Positions 1 to 12,100 of a DNA stretch of 23,202 nt are shown one piece after another. The position numbers and the translations under genes were made by a program. Position 1 is the stretch's first letter. Each line of letters opens with the position of its first letter. A model generated the notes under the pieces. It ran no database searches. It worked only from the letters and a program-made list of their open reading frames with translations, and was not told where the DNA came from. Location: contig MU646391.1 of NCBI GenBank assembly GCA_026770585.1, positions 683,402-706,603 of the forward strand. The letters run 5' to 3'. The stretch is from Baffinella frigidus (Eukaryota; Cryptophyceae; Cryptomonadales; Baffinellaceae).

Positions 1-49
<49 letters not shown>
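1..49. repeat. (AG)n microsatellite at the left edge
   Basis: Forty-nine bases of AG dinucleotide; on the strand of gene 1 this is (CT)n just after the proposed exon 12 donor. Confidence 0.98.
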
Positions 50-50
<1 letters not shown>

Positions 51-52
<2 letters not shown>

Positions 53-118
53 AGCTCTCTTCGATGCGCCAGTTTGTGACATGCGCTTCGGTCCCCTTAA
101 GTTCCTCCGCGTACTTGC
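51..118 (-). CDS. Aldo/keto reductase exon 12 (end uncertain)
   Basis: Acceptor CTTTCAG|GCAAGTAC. With the last base of exon 11 it gives Gly, then KYAEELKGTEAHVTNWRIEE. GKYAE follows GGILT as in the family. A donor TCA|GTCTCT at 50-51 would end the exon in phase 0 directly before a CT repeat; the exon could instead run further. The protein end is outside the window. Confidence 0.75.
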
Positions 119-3100
119 CTGAAAGGGGGTAGCACAGGTTATGGACCACGTATCAAAGGTTATGAGTCTTACAAGGCCTTCACGGAAGGGAATACATGGT
201 GGCTATGTTGGGGTCGATCCGTAATAACACCCCCCCCCCCCTGATGTCTTGACGTGCAAACAGCCTGACAAGGCTTTCTGTAACGTGTGTTTATCGTCTG
301 CGTCGCCCCTATGCCCCTACAGGTTGCCTACCGTAGGGTCCTATGTCTTATCGCCTAGGGGTTATTCAAAATCCCTTCGAAGTCCGTCGTTCAAAACCCC
401 TTCGAAGTCCGGAAACATCCTCGAGTGCGACGATGAGGAAGAGGCGATGCGTGCCTGTGCGGATTGCCGCCGGCGATCTGGGCTCTTTTCCACTCTAAAG
501 TTGACGGATTTGTACCGGAAACCCAGGATGTTGACTTGTGAATAGTCCGACTCCGAGGCCTCGCTCATCAACCGTGTCGACTTCGAGACATCGCTCATTT
601 AGGTGCAAAAGTTGACAATCCTAAAAGTCGTTTGACTTGCCCCGCCGGCGAGGGGTGAGTACGCCAGCAGGCCGACGTCGCAGTGCTTCTGCTCCCAAAC
701 CGAACCCTACACCCTAAACCCGACGTGAGGATGCCGCCGGACTTCGAAGGGATTTTGAACGACGGGCTTCAAAGGGGTTTTGAATAACCCCTAAGCGATA
801 CGACATAGGACCCTACGGTAGGCAACCCGTAGGGGCATAGGGGGGTTCCTACGGATAAGGTAACGGGTGAGTATGCCAGCAGGCCGACGTCGCAGTCCTT
901 CTGCTCCCAAACCGAACCCTGAACCCTACACCCTCAACACCAAGGAGTTTGCGATTTCATGAATTTCCAATAAGTGTTATCAACCTGTGAGAATGCCGCC
1001 CGCGAGAGGGGAGTAGGCCAGGAGGCCCAGTTCTCCTGATCTCGACACGAACTCTGAACCCTCAACTCTCAACCCTCAACACCCACCAGGTTGTGATTTT
1101 CTAGGTATCCAATGAATGCCATCAACCTGTGAGAATGCCGCCGGCGAGCGGGGAGTAGGCCATCAGGCCCACGTCACAGTTCTCCTTGCAGCACACCTGT
1201 GTTCAGGGTTCAGGGTTTAGCGAGGGGTTGGGGGTTAGGGGTTGGGGGTTAGGAGTTAGAGATTTGGGAACCCGGTTTAGGGTTTAGGGATTAGGGCGCC
1301 GTTTTCCCTGCAGCACACCTGCCGCCACGAGAGAGACTCCCTCGATAATTGAAATAATTCAATAATTCAACCATTATGGAATTATTCGTGCCAACAAGGC
1401 AGCCATGCAACCCCGCCGAGGCTGTGTCTGAGCAGGGGCGCCGAGCGAGCAGCACACCTGCCGCAAATGGGAGAGAGGATTTCGTTACTACCAACAGGGT
1501 TTAGGAAAGGTCCAGAGTTTAGGAGACCTTGCGGCAGGTTTGAAATGGTGGTTTAAAATGGGCGTTTTTAAAAACACAGTTTCGAAGTTTGTTGTTCAAC
1601 GAGCATGTTCGAGGCGAGGGGGGCAATCACATTTAATTAATTTTTAGTTTTGACTGGGTTTTACATCAATAAGTCGTTATATCAATGGTATTGATATTGA
1701 CTAGGTTTTATATCAATAAGTCGTTATATCAAACGCAATAACAATTACTGGAAGTAGGCGAGAAGGCCCACGACACAGTTCTCCTTGCAGCACACCTGCC
1801 AAAGGTCAGGGGTGAGGGGTCTAGGGTTTAGGGTTAGGGTTTAGTGTGTTTGGATTAGTGCTTCAGGTTTGGTGTTTGGTGTTTGGTGTTTGGTGTTTGG
1901 TGTTTGGTGTGTGGTGTTTGGTGTTTGGTGTTTGGTGTTTGGTGTTTATGGTTTATGGTTTAGGGTTTAAGGATTGATTTTTTTCAGAAGAGTTGAGGGT
2001 TTAGGACACCTGACGGCAGGGTTTAGGGGTTATCTTGTAAGGCTTAGGGCTTAGGGCGGAAGATTTCGGTTTAGGGTTTAGGGATTAGTGCGCAGTGCAG
2101 CAATCGGCGGCGCAAGTCAACCGACTTTTAGGATTGTCAACTTTTGCACCTAGATGAGAGATGTCTCGACATGGACACGGTTGATGAGCGAGGCCTCGAA
2201 GTCGGACTATTCATAAGTCAACATCCTGGGGTTCCGGTACAAATTCGTCAACTTTAGAGTGAAAAAAAGCCCAGATCAGAGTGAGCGAGAGCTTTGATAA
2301 GACCTCAATGAGCGAGGTCTCGAAGTCGACGCGGTTGATGAGCGAGTAGGAGTTCTGGATCGACACCACTTTCGGGAGCCCGTACTCCTTCGCGGCCTAT
2401 TCGCGCCACAATTGTCAGCTGAGAGGGGACGGGTTTCGTGCCGGGGCGGTACTGCACCGGGGCTCGAGACTACCCGAGATAAGCCTTGAGTCCTTCGCGG
2501 CCTTTTCGCGCCCAAGGGCCCCGCGGGTGTTAGCTGGGCCACGGGACGAGTTTCGTGCCGCGGCGGTAGCAGGCTCGGTGCCTGGATAACCTCTGATCAG
2601 TTCTGGATCGACACCACCTTTGGCAGCCCGTACTCCTTTGCGGCCTATTCGCGACCGAGGAGTTAGCTGGGAGGGGACGGGGTTCGTGCCGTGACAGTAC
2701 TGTACCGGGACTCGACACTACCCGAAATACGCCCGTAATCCTTGGCGGCCTATTTGCACCGCGACTGTTAGCTGGGAGGGGACGGGGTTCGTGCCGGGGC
2801 GGTAGAAAATCGCGGCTGGTTCGGTTTTGGGAAACCCTCTAATTAGTTCTGGGCCGACACCACTTGCAGGAGCCCCTAGTCCTTCGCAGCCTGTCCCACA
2901 GCGAGGCTTTCAGCTGCCGTTTCTTTTAACTGGACTGGGCAGATAGAGCGGGTCTCTGATTAGTTGACACGATCCGGACCTCGAAAAGCAAATTAGCAAC
3001 GAACAAAATGAGTCAACTTGTGTAGTAATTTTCATTGAAATGAAGATTCTTTTTTTTACGCAATAAAAATTACTACACAAGTTGACTCATTTTGTTCGTT

Positions 3101-6100
3101 GCTAATTTGCTTTCCGAGGTCCGAATCGTGTCAACTAATCAAAGACCCGCTCTACTTTGCCGGGACTCGTGAATCAATCGGATGTTGGCACGCATCACTC
3201 ATCGCGCGCGAGAGAACGCGAGAGCACGAGCGAGAGAGAGAGAAAGAGAGATACCGCGAGAGAAGTATTACGGTGGGGCTCACAACCTGGACCCATAACG
3301 TGATACGGGGGGGCATCTTTAGGGAACAAGGTTATGGTTTGGGGGTTGGGGTGAAGGGGTTTAGGGGTTTAGGGGTTTAGGGGAGGGTTTGTGAGAGGGC
3401 TCGCAACCTGGACGAAGGACATGACGCCGAAGGGCGTCTCGTTCGACAGCCCGATGTTGCGCACCTGCGATCAAGAATGTTTTTTGAGCCCCCCCCCTCC
3501 TCCCCCTACACCTTCTTGCGAACTCAAAAGTGCTCGTGTTCGCAGTTGCGCACCTGCGAACACGACAACTTTTGAGGGCCACCCCAAAAGTTGCCACTGC
3601 AGGGACATCATCCAAGACGAGCCCGCCTCGGGCCGTTTGGCCGACTGGGGGGGTGCAATGGGTTATGGCGTGATCTTGAAACTCGCACGCAGGACTGCAA
3701 ACAAGCCACGCCAGTTCACAAGTGGGAATTCGCCAAAAGTCGATTCCCGAGATTCGCACCAGATTTGCACCAAAAACATCCCAAACGGGAAAAGCCCGCC
3801 GCCGCAACAATGTGGAAGTTGAACCACGAAACACTTTTAAAGCGAAGCGTTGCGATGCAAAATTCGCACGTGTAATCTGGCGTGGTGCACCGAAAGACGC
3901 GTTCCCCAAACCCTCAACCCTACTCTAAACCATACATTCTAAACCCTCACCCAGGTACCTTGCTGCCTCGAGTCCTACCACCGAGAGCCATTCCGTACGC
4001 AACGTGGCCAATTCCCATACAAACCCTCTAAAAGAGGTTATACGCAGCCACTTACAGGGTTTTTAAAAGGTACTTGTAGGTGTTATAAAAGGTACTTGTA
4101 GGTTTTATAAAAGGTACTTGTAGGTTTTATAAAAGGTACCTTGCCGGCCTTGACGAGGTCGTCGAGCGCGCGCAGCTGCTCCTCGATCTATGGTTTCGGG
4201 GTTGGGGTTAAGGGTTTAGGGTTTAGAGTTTAGGGGTTAGGGTGAGGGTTCAGGGGTCCCTCGAAATGAAGGAGTTCCCCGAAGAGTGCGAGTAAAAATG
4301 TTGGGGACGCATACCGGAGCAAACCAACTATCCTCCCACCAACTCCTACACGTAGTGCACGCGGTCGCGCGAGGCCACTCGCGACGGGCTGAGAGAGAGA
4401 GAGCGAGCGAGAGAGAGAGAGGGCGAGAGAGAGGGCGAGAGAGAGAGCGATAGAGAGAGAGCGAGAGAGAGAGAGCGAGAGAGAGGGGGGGAGATAGAGA
4501 GAGGGGGGTGGGGGGGGGGGGAGAGAGTGAGAGAGAGAGGGAGGGAGATGGAGAGAGAGAGAGGGAGGGAGATGGAGAAAGCGAGAGGGAGGGAGATGGA
4601 GAGAGAGAGATTACACCCTCCCGAAGAGGCCCTGTTTATCTAGGGACGGTGGGCTCTGGTACCGGAGTGGTCTCGCGAATCTTGGAGGGATCAAAGGCGC
4701 CCGGCGCCCCAAAAGTCGGACCCTGCAAGGCAGGTTAATTAGGGACCAAGGCAGTTTAATTGGGGTTTCGGGAATCGGGTTTAGGGTTGATGGCACATCT
4801 CTAAGCCAGCGCAACATTACACGCTCCTTGGAGGGGCCCTGCGAAAAGCAGCGCGGTTGACTGACCCAGACAGGGTTTGTACCAGGTCGGTAACTAAACC
4901 AGGCCCGGAGGAGGGCTGGGTGGACACTTGGTGCGAGAGTCGGGTCACTCATCACTATCCCTGCGATGAGTGAGTGGCGTGTAGGTTCGTTCGCTCTACC
5001 GTAGGGCTCTAGGACCTGCCTAGGACCTTGCCAAACGTCGGGCCCTGCGAGAGCCCCGGGACTATTCTTACGTTGCCATGCTGGGTGCGTGGTACACATT
5101 CGTCAACTTTGGAGCGTCGGGCCCTGGGGAGGGGTGGGGCAACACTTGTTTGATTGCGGACAAAGGCGGACGCGCGTGCACGGGGGGAAAAAATGTCAGC
5201 AAAACACGGAACTGCACACACTAGGGTTGTTCCTCCGGACATCATAACCAATTCTCGGTGGCGCAGCCGCCGAGAAACCTTTCGTAGCCCGCTGTGTGGT
5301 GCATCAAGTAGCCAACGTGCATGGGGCCGGTTCTCGGGGCACGCACGCAAGTGCCATGGCGACTCTGTGTGCCACGTCAAACCACTATCGTTCAAGTGCC
5401 CTGTAGGCGCATACGCCCTACCGTAGGGCCCTAAGACCTGCTTGGGACTTTCGGGGGTCGATTTTGACCCCCTGGCCACTTGAGGGATAGGCCGAGCGGA
5501 ATGACAAGGCACGGGATAAAACACGCGACAAAACACTGGAACTCACACAGTAGCGGTCGGGCCAACAACCCTATGCCCCTGCGGACCGACCGTAAGGCTA
5601 TGGGACATCCATCTAGGAGTTATTCACGAAATCTCTTCGTAGTCTGCTGTGTGGTGCATCAGAAAGGCCGATTTTGGGGGTACGCACACAGTAGCGGTCC
5701 GCCTAGTGGATCTTGTCCGGGGAAACCTATTTTTCTTTAGTTTGATGGCAAGGGAAATTACTACATAAATGCTTTAATATTACTAATAAGAACGAATTGT
5801 GTAGTTATTTTCCTTGCCATCAAACTAAAGAAAAATAGGTTTCCCCGGATAAGATCTGGAGGAGGTCGATGTGGTCTGTGCCAAGTCTCATCACTATCCC
5901 TTATGTGCCTGGGTCATCCTGAGATGACAAAAGGCTCAAATGTCAACTTTGGCATTTTCTAATTAGGCCGCCTCTTGATGGAAAATTATGAAAAAAACAC
6001 CAGCTTGTCAGGCTCGCTAAGCTGAACAAATTGAGTAATTGGTGCTCAACGACCTGAGAATTTCCTGATTTATGAGACCCGGAAAACCGTCCTCCGCTAA

Positions 6101-9100
6101 ATTGGAATCCCTACACCTGATTCCTGCTAAAAACAATGATCACGTACCTTTTTCGGCAGATAAGGGATAGGCCGATCAGGGCAGAGCTAGAGGAGTGTTG
6201 GATCACGTATGACTACAGGCCGAACGGAACGACACAGCATTGTGGATTTCGTCTTGGCTTGGATGTCATCCCCACAGGCATTTAAATTAAATGCTCGAAA
6301 AGCATACTTTCGGCGTCAGATTCTGACGCCAAAAGTGTGCATTTCGAGCATTGAATTTAAATGCCTGCGGGGATGACATTCGTGGTCGGGTCGGGGAATT
6401 CCAAAAAAAAAGATCCGAGGCACTCACGCAGTAGCGGACGAGCCAGTGGATCTGGAGGAGATTGACGTAGTCAAAATTTCAGCAAGACACAGAACTGCCC
6501 ACTCTAGGGTTGTTCCCACGGACATCCAGACCATTTCCTACGGACATCCTAGCCAATTTTCGGTGGCTCAGCCACCGAGAATCCCTTCATAGCCCGCTGC
6601 GTGGTGCATCAAGGAGCCAACACATGCATTATGAAGGCCGGTTCTCGGGGCACTTACACAGTAGCGGTCCGGCCAGTGGATCTGGAGGAGATCGATGTAG
6701 TCAGTCCCGAGGCGCTTCAGCGAGGCGTCGACGCTCTTCGTGATCTGGTCCCTGTTGACCTGGTGGAGGGTTTGGGGATTCTAGCGCTGCCCCACTCGGG
6801 TTAACCGACTGTTCTCAAGTTGACACGCTGAGTTTGCGGTACAAATCCGTCAACTTTGGAGTGGAAACGCCCAGGCGCTTCAGCGAGGCGTCGACACTCG
6901 TCGTGATCTGGTCCCGGTTCACCGGCGTCAAGGAGGTTGTGAGTCCCCCGTTGCGACGGTTGACTGATCCGGGCAAGATTAGACCCGAAGCGCTTCAGCG
7001 ACGCGTCGTCACTCTTGGTGATTTGGTCCCTGTTGACCTGGTGACCGGAACACGTTTAATTGTGATCATTTTTTTCTCCTTATTGGTAATTAGGGCCCTA
7101 ACTAAATTAAATTAGGGCGCGAATCCCGTTGCTAGTCCGTGTTCATCAAGGTAGAACATGTTGCCGGATGAGAGTGAGGAGCTTCAGAGACGCGTCCACG
7201 CTTTTGGTGATCTGGTCCCGGTTCACCGGCGCGAAAGAGGTTATGACTCCCCCGTTGCGCCGGTTGACAGATCCGGTGATTTGATCCCGGTTCACCTGGT
7301 TACCAGAACACGTTTAATTGTGATCAACGATTTTCCTAATTGGCATGAGAGTCAATTAGGGCCCTGACTAAATTTAATTAGGGCGCAAATCCCGTTGCTA
7401 GTCCACGCTCTTGGTGATTTGGCCCCTGTTGACTTGGAGTAGAGGCGGGCTCGTCGTGAGGCTCACAGACTATCGGATCACTCATCTCCAGGCTTGTGAG
7501 TAACAGAGAAGAAGGAAACCATGGTGCAGGGTTTTAACTCTCAACGATAAAAAAACACTTGACCGTTACCTACAGGATCAAAACACGGAAGGTTGTATTA
7601 CCCGGGAGCCCTGGCCGTCCCTCCCCGGCAAGCTCATTCGGGTTGGCCAACTATTATCAAGTTGACATGCTGAGTTTACGGTAAAAATCTGTCAACATTC
7701 GAGCGGGAAAGAGCCCACATAGACTGAGACAGAGCTAGACGTGACGGAAGGGTTGAGTACCCGGGAGCCCTTGCCGTCCCTGCCACCAGTCCCCACAGCA
7801 AGACCAAATCACTGCTGTCCTTCTATTTTTTTGGTACAGATTCCGGCGTCCTTCGGCGTCTTTGGACCAAACCAATTGAGGATTTGGTCCTGCTGTGAGG
7901 GCTGATGGTCATCAAAACACGGAAGGGTTGCAGTACCCGGGAGCCCTTGCCGTCCCTCCCCGGGAGCCAGGTCATCATGTCCCCGTAGCCCGCCACCTGA
8001 AGTTGTGCGAGTTTACACTACCTTTTCTGGTACGAAACTGAAACACCTTTCCTTGAGCCCCTCTCAGCTCACGCCCTTACGTTTCGTCGACCTTTTCTGG
8101 AAACAAAAACACATTTTCTCCGGGTTGCTCGATAGACGGAGCCCCCTCAAAGGTGTACCTGCGCCGCCGCACGCAGCTCACGCCCTCATGTTTCTTCGAG
8201 CGATTGGGGCTGGTCAGGACGCTCAGCCCCTCCCACCTCACGCCTGGATAGACGGACATTGCGGCGGCGCAGGTACGGGGCAGGTACATGGGGCAGGTAC
8301 ACCCCTCAAGGGTCCACCTGCGCCGCCGCACTCAGCTGACGCCCTCATACACGACGGAAGTCCGCGTCATGACCTCTCTCGGTGCCCCGGATCAAACATA
8401 GCCGCTGTGGGGGTGCATCCATGGTGGCCGTGGTTTATCGCTTTACCCCTCCCACCTCACGCCCCCGCGTCCACGATTCGTCGAGCAATTCAGTCTCGGA
8501 CCTCAGATTCTAGATTCTATTCCGCAAGGCGTCCGTCTCGTGAACTTTGGAGCTGGCCAGGACGCTTGGCAGGCGTGAGTTTCACTTTCGTTTCCACGTG
8601 ACCGTCTTAGCTCACACCCTCATGTTTCGTCGAGCGGTTCGAGCTGGCCAGGGCCACGCCAGAGTGGAGGAAGGGGAAAAATATGAAACCGCGCACATAT
8701 GTGGACTTTTGAAAACCATTGCCCTTGTGGAAAAATTGACTTTTGGCAACCCCTTCGAAGACTCTGGCGTGGGGCGCTTAGTAAGCGTGAGTTCCACCTT
8801 CGTTTAGCCCGCCACGTGCAGTGCGAGTTAACAATATAGTTTCTGGTACGAAACTGAAACACCTTTCCTTGAGCCCCTCTCAGCTCACGCCCTTACGTTT
8901 CATCGAGCGATTGGAGCTGGCCAGGACGCTTAGTAAGCGTTACCAAGCGTGAGTTTCACTTTCGTGTTCACGTTTCTTTCGAAAAAACCAGTCCATGTCT
9001 CTCTTGCGCGGGAAATCGACAGAAAACACACGATATCGCAGCGGTTCATGGACGCGGCTGAACCACGCCAGATTCTTGGAAGGGGTTACCAAAAGTCAAT

Positions 9101-12100
9101 TTTCCCTCCAGGCAGTGGTTTTCAAAAGTTAACAAACACTACCTGTGGTGTTAAAAAAAAATTCAACACCCGCATCCAGTCTGGCGTGGTAGTGGCTGGG
9201 ACGTGTAGAGTGCGAACTAGGACGTGGACAGTGCGCATGACCTCTCTCGGCGCCCCAACTCTGACACAGCCTCGGCGGCAGCGGCTAGGCCGCTGTCCAC
9301 CAACCCTCACGGAAAGATCAAATCGTCAATTTTCAGACCAATTCACCTTGCAGACACCCCAGATCTGGGGTGTCTGATCTGAAGCTGATAAAATCTTGGC
9401 ACATACTCAACTTTTGGGAACAGGCCGAGATCAATGGATTTGCTCCTCCCGTGATGGTTGGTAGGTGGGGGTGCATCCATGGCGGCCGTGTGGGAACTAA
9501 TAAAGGGCTCTTATAGGACGTGTTGGAACTAATAAAGGGCTCTGGTAGGACGTGTTGGAACTAATAAAGGGCTCTGGTAGGAAATGTTGGAACTAATAAA
9601 GGGCTCTGGTAGGACATGTTGGAACTAATAAAGGGCTCTGGTAGGACGTGACCTTGGATGCGATGATCACGTCCTCGCGCTTGCGGTCCTTGAGCCATCT
9701 GCCGCGGAGAGAAACACCTTAATTGTAAAGCAACTATGCAGGGAGAGACGAGACTTATTTGTAAAGCAACTGATGTATCGAGCGTCTTGTAAGACCAGAT
9801 ATCCCTGTACAGGGATATGGTGCCACGTCAGGGCACACGTCCACGCAAGATTCCTAGGGCAGAGTGGCCCACAGGAGAAATAGTCGAATTCGACTATTTA
9901 TTAACTTCATAAGTGGACATTCTTCCCACAGAAAAATCGAAAATTCGGCAAGTTGTTACAAATTCCGTGTGAACTGGCTTGTTTTCCCAGGTCAGCCCTA
10001 CACTCTTGCGTGGGTCGGACGCCACATCGCGTGACTGGTTTGACCAAGTTGGGATTCAGAGGGTGGAGGCTTAAGTGAAAAGCCACAGTTGCAGAGAGTG
10101 ACGGCTAAGTGGTAAAGCGACAGTTCGACACACTGATCTCCTGGGAGGGCGCGGGGTATACGCGGCGATGGTTGTGGCTCAGGGGTTAGGGTTTCGAGTT
10201 TGGGGTTTCAGGTGTGGGGTTTCGAGTTTGGGGTTCCGGGTTTCGAGTTTCGAGTTTCGGCGTCAAGGTGTATGGTTGCTGGTTCAGGGTGTAGGGTCTC
10301 TAGTTTGGGGTTTGGGGTTTGGGGTTTCGAGTTTGGGGTTTCGGGTTTCGAGTTTCGAGTTTCGGCGTCAAGGTGTATGGTTGCTTCAGGGTGTAGGGTT
10401 GAGGATTAAGGGTGTAGGGTTGAGGATTAAGTTCAGGGTGTAGGGTTGAGGATTAAGGGGCGTACGCAGCGATGGTGAGGTCGGTCTTGCCCTGCGTCGT
10501 CGCCTTCGTCGGGATAGGGTACCTGCCACGCCGCGAAACCAGTTTCTTAAGTCACTGATCACACGTAAGTCACTTATCGTACAGCATGGCCACGGGAAGG
10601 GAAGGCGTGTGGGTAGGGGAACGCCGACATCTCTGTGTTGGTGGTGGTGGTGGTGGTGGTGGTGGTGGTGTGTTGTGTGGTGGTGTGTTTGTAGATCATG
10701 GTTTTTACCAGCGCCACCGTTAATCTTTGGTACAAATCGGGACCATCCAAACGAGGCGGAAGAGTTCGCCTGTGAGGGCTAGTCCCAGACGCTTAAAGCT
10801 AAACGCTAGGACCTTTCCCGCTCCAAAATCAACGAGTTTGTACCATACACCCAGCATGTCAACTTAAGAATAGTCAGCCAGCCCGAGTGAGGAGGTACAT
10901 TTCCGCGGCATCGAGGAAGTTAATCCCATACTCATCACAGGCTAGGATTTGTACCGCAAATATGGCATGCCAACTTGCGAATAGTCCGACGGCCAACCCG
11001 AGCAAGACAGAGCTACGAGGGGTACATTTCCGCGGTGTCGAGGAAGTTAATCCCACACTCATCGAACGCGACGTTCGGATTTCACGCGGGATCTTTGAGC
11101 CATTAGCCTCGAGGCTTGCCAGGCGGAAATCGAGAAAGCTAGAATCGGGGTTTGGTCCACTTCGGAGGGCTAGGGGTACATTTCCGCGGTGTCGAGGAAG
11201 TTGATCCCATACTCATCGAAGGCCACGTTGAGCTGCGCGACCCCCTCTTCGAGAGTGTTCTGCTCCCCCCATGTCATCGTGCCCAGGCACACCTTGCTCA
11301 CCTGCGCACGCGTCCAACCGATGTTTATTCTATGACCAAATTGCTTTACGTTTGTTCTTGCTGTACGCCGCACAGATTTGTTTGGGCCGAGCTAGGCGGG
11401 GCCACGCCCTCCTCGAGAGTGTTCTGCTCCCCCCACGTCATCGTGCCCAGGCAGACTTTGCTGACCTGCGCACGCGTCAAAGTTACTACCGTCACGTCCA
11501 AATAAGCCGTCCATCTATCATATACAGGCCACACCCACAAGAATTTGCTAGCCACCTCCTACCGTAGGGCGACCCGTAGGTCATACAATTCGCACCCCCC
11601 CGCGGTCCATCCTGGTTTATTTCATGATTACGATTTTCCAGCGTCCAACCTGGTTTATTTCATGATTACGATTTTCCTGCTTTAGTTCGCCTGTGAGGGC
11701 CCTTTCCGAAGTGGACCAAACGAAGTGGACCTCCGAAGTGGACCAACCCCCGATTTTCCTGCTTTACACCGCTCAGATTTGTTCAGGCTGGGCCACGCCC
11801 TCCTCGAGAGTGTTCTGCTCCCCCCACGTCATCGTGCCCAGGCAGACGTTGCTCACCTGCGTAGGGTGTAGGGGTTTGGTGCTGGGGATTTCGTTAGGGG
11901 GTGCGTTAGGGATTTAGGGAAAGGCGTTGATTGATGCAAGCGACACCCGCCTCGAGAGTGTTCTGCCCCCCCCATGTCATCGTGCCCAGGCACACCTTTA
12001 TCCGGGGAAACCTATTGTTCTTTGGTTTGATGGCCACGAAAATTACTACACAACTGCTTTAATATTACTAATAAGAAAGAATCGTGTAGTAATTTTCGTT

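Larger units (their letters stand above)
119..1126 (-). other. Intron 11: three 3' copies of exon 11, large inverted repeat, inverted piece of exon 10
   Basis: Copies of the exon 11 3' half: about 987-1030 (GLLAYSPLAGGI, with an internal deletion), 862-905 (EQKDCDVGLLAYSP) and 643-690 (EQKHCDVGLLAYSPLAGG). The last two share residues not in exon 11 (EQK for CKEN), so they are an older subfamily. Segments 310-430 and 725-845 are inverted repeats. 555-597 holds the exon 10 end (SLINRVDFETSLI) on the plus strand. Confidence 0.8.
2397..3407 (-). other. Intron 9: donor copy of exon 9, a 207-bp foldback, four 5' copies of exon 10
   Basis: Near exon 9 a copy of its donor edge is at 3279-3295 (GTCCAG|GTTGTG). 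A foldback fills 2946-3152. Nearer exon 10 are four copies of its 5' half: 2845-2890 (CAG|GCTGCGAAGG, to SAQN), 2730-2749, 2600-2644 (AAKEYGLPKVVSIQN then stop) and 2485-2501. The linking sequence GTTAGCTGGGAGGGGACGGG / GTGCCG..GCGGTA recurs with each copy, so the unit is about 110-130 bp. Confidence 0.88.
4723..6657 (-). other. Intron 6: 3' copies of exon 6, repeated blocks, 5' copies of exon 7
   Basis: Copies of the exon 6 3' half with donor: 6428-6471 (DYVNLLQIHWLVRYC, GTGAGT) and 5688-5876 (split by a foldback at 5713-5852). Each belongs to a larger block (about 5195-5370, 5515-5710, 6475-6680) with ACACGGAACTGC-, TGTTCC..CGGACATC- and GTGGTGCATCA-like parts. Nearer exon 7 are two copies of its start: CAG|GGCCCGACG at about 5110 and CAG|GGCCCGACGTTTGG near 5047. 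A 117-bp foldback is at 6263-6379. Confidence 0.8.
7997..9652 (-). other. Intron 4, with a duplicated exon 5 acceptor block
   Basis: A block next to the exon 5 acceptor (7986-8095) recurs at 8806-8912 with the same order: GCCCGCCAC, then TTCTGGTACGAAACTGAAAC, then CCTTTCCTTGAGCCCCTCTC. The 8806 copy has the start of exon 5 followed by a stop. Related CAGCTCACGCCCT / TTCGTCGAGCGATTGG units recur near 8065, 8175, 8450, 8610 and 8890, so most of 8000-8960 is a decayed tandem array. A perfect 26-bp palindrome is at 9351-9376. GACCTCTCTCGG/CATCCATGG fragments repeat near 8370-8430 and 9240-9480. Confidence 0.7.

Noticed and set aside
249-598. Protein-coding genes on either strand at 249-598
   Set aside because: The frames fall in an inverted repeat and a dispersed element; the only protein-like part is the inverted exon 10 fragment.
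4508-4738. Glu/Arg-rich protein on the plus strand
   Set aside because: It is translation of the GA microsatellite and of the antisense of exon 7.
5195-6680. A conserved GYLMHHTAGYE-like peptide as an extra reductase exon
   Set aside because: The peptide is translated from a repeated block (GTGGTGCATCA type). The reductase reads cleanly from exon 6 to exon 7 without it.
9351-9376. Intrinsic terminator
   Set aside because: Perfect palindrome, but in an intron of a eukaryotic gene with no T run placed for bacterial-type termination.
9493-9652. CRISPR array
   Set aside because: The five 32-bp units are head-to-tail with no spacers, next to a spliced eukaryotic exon.
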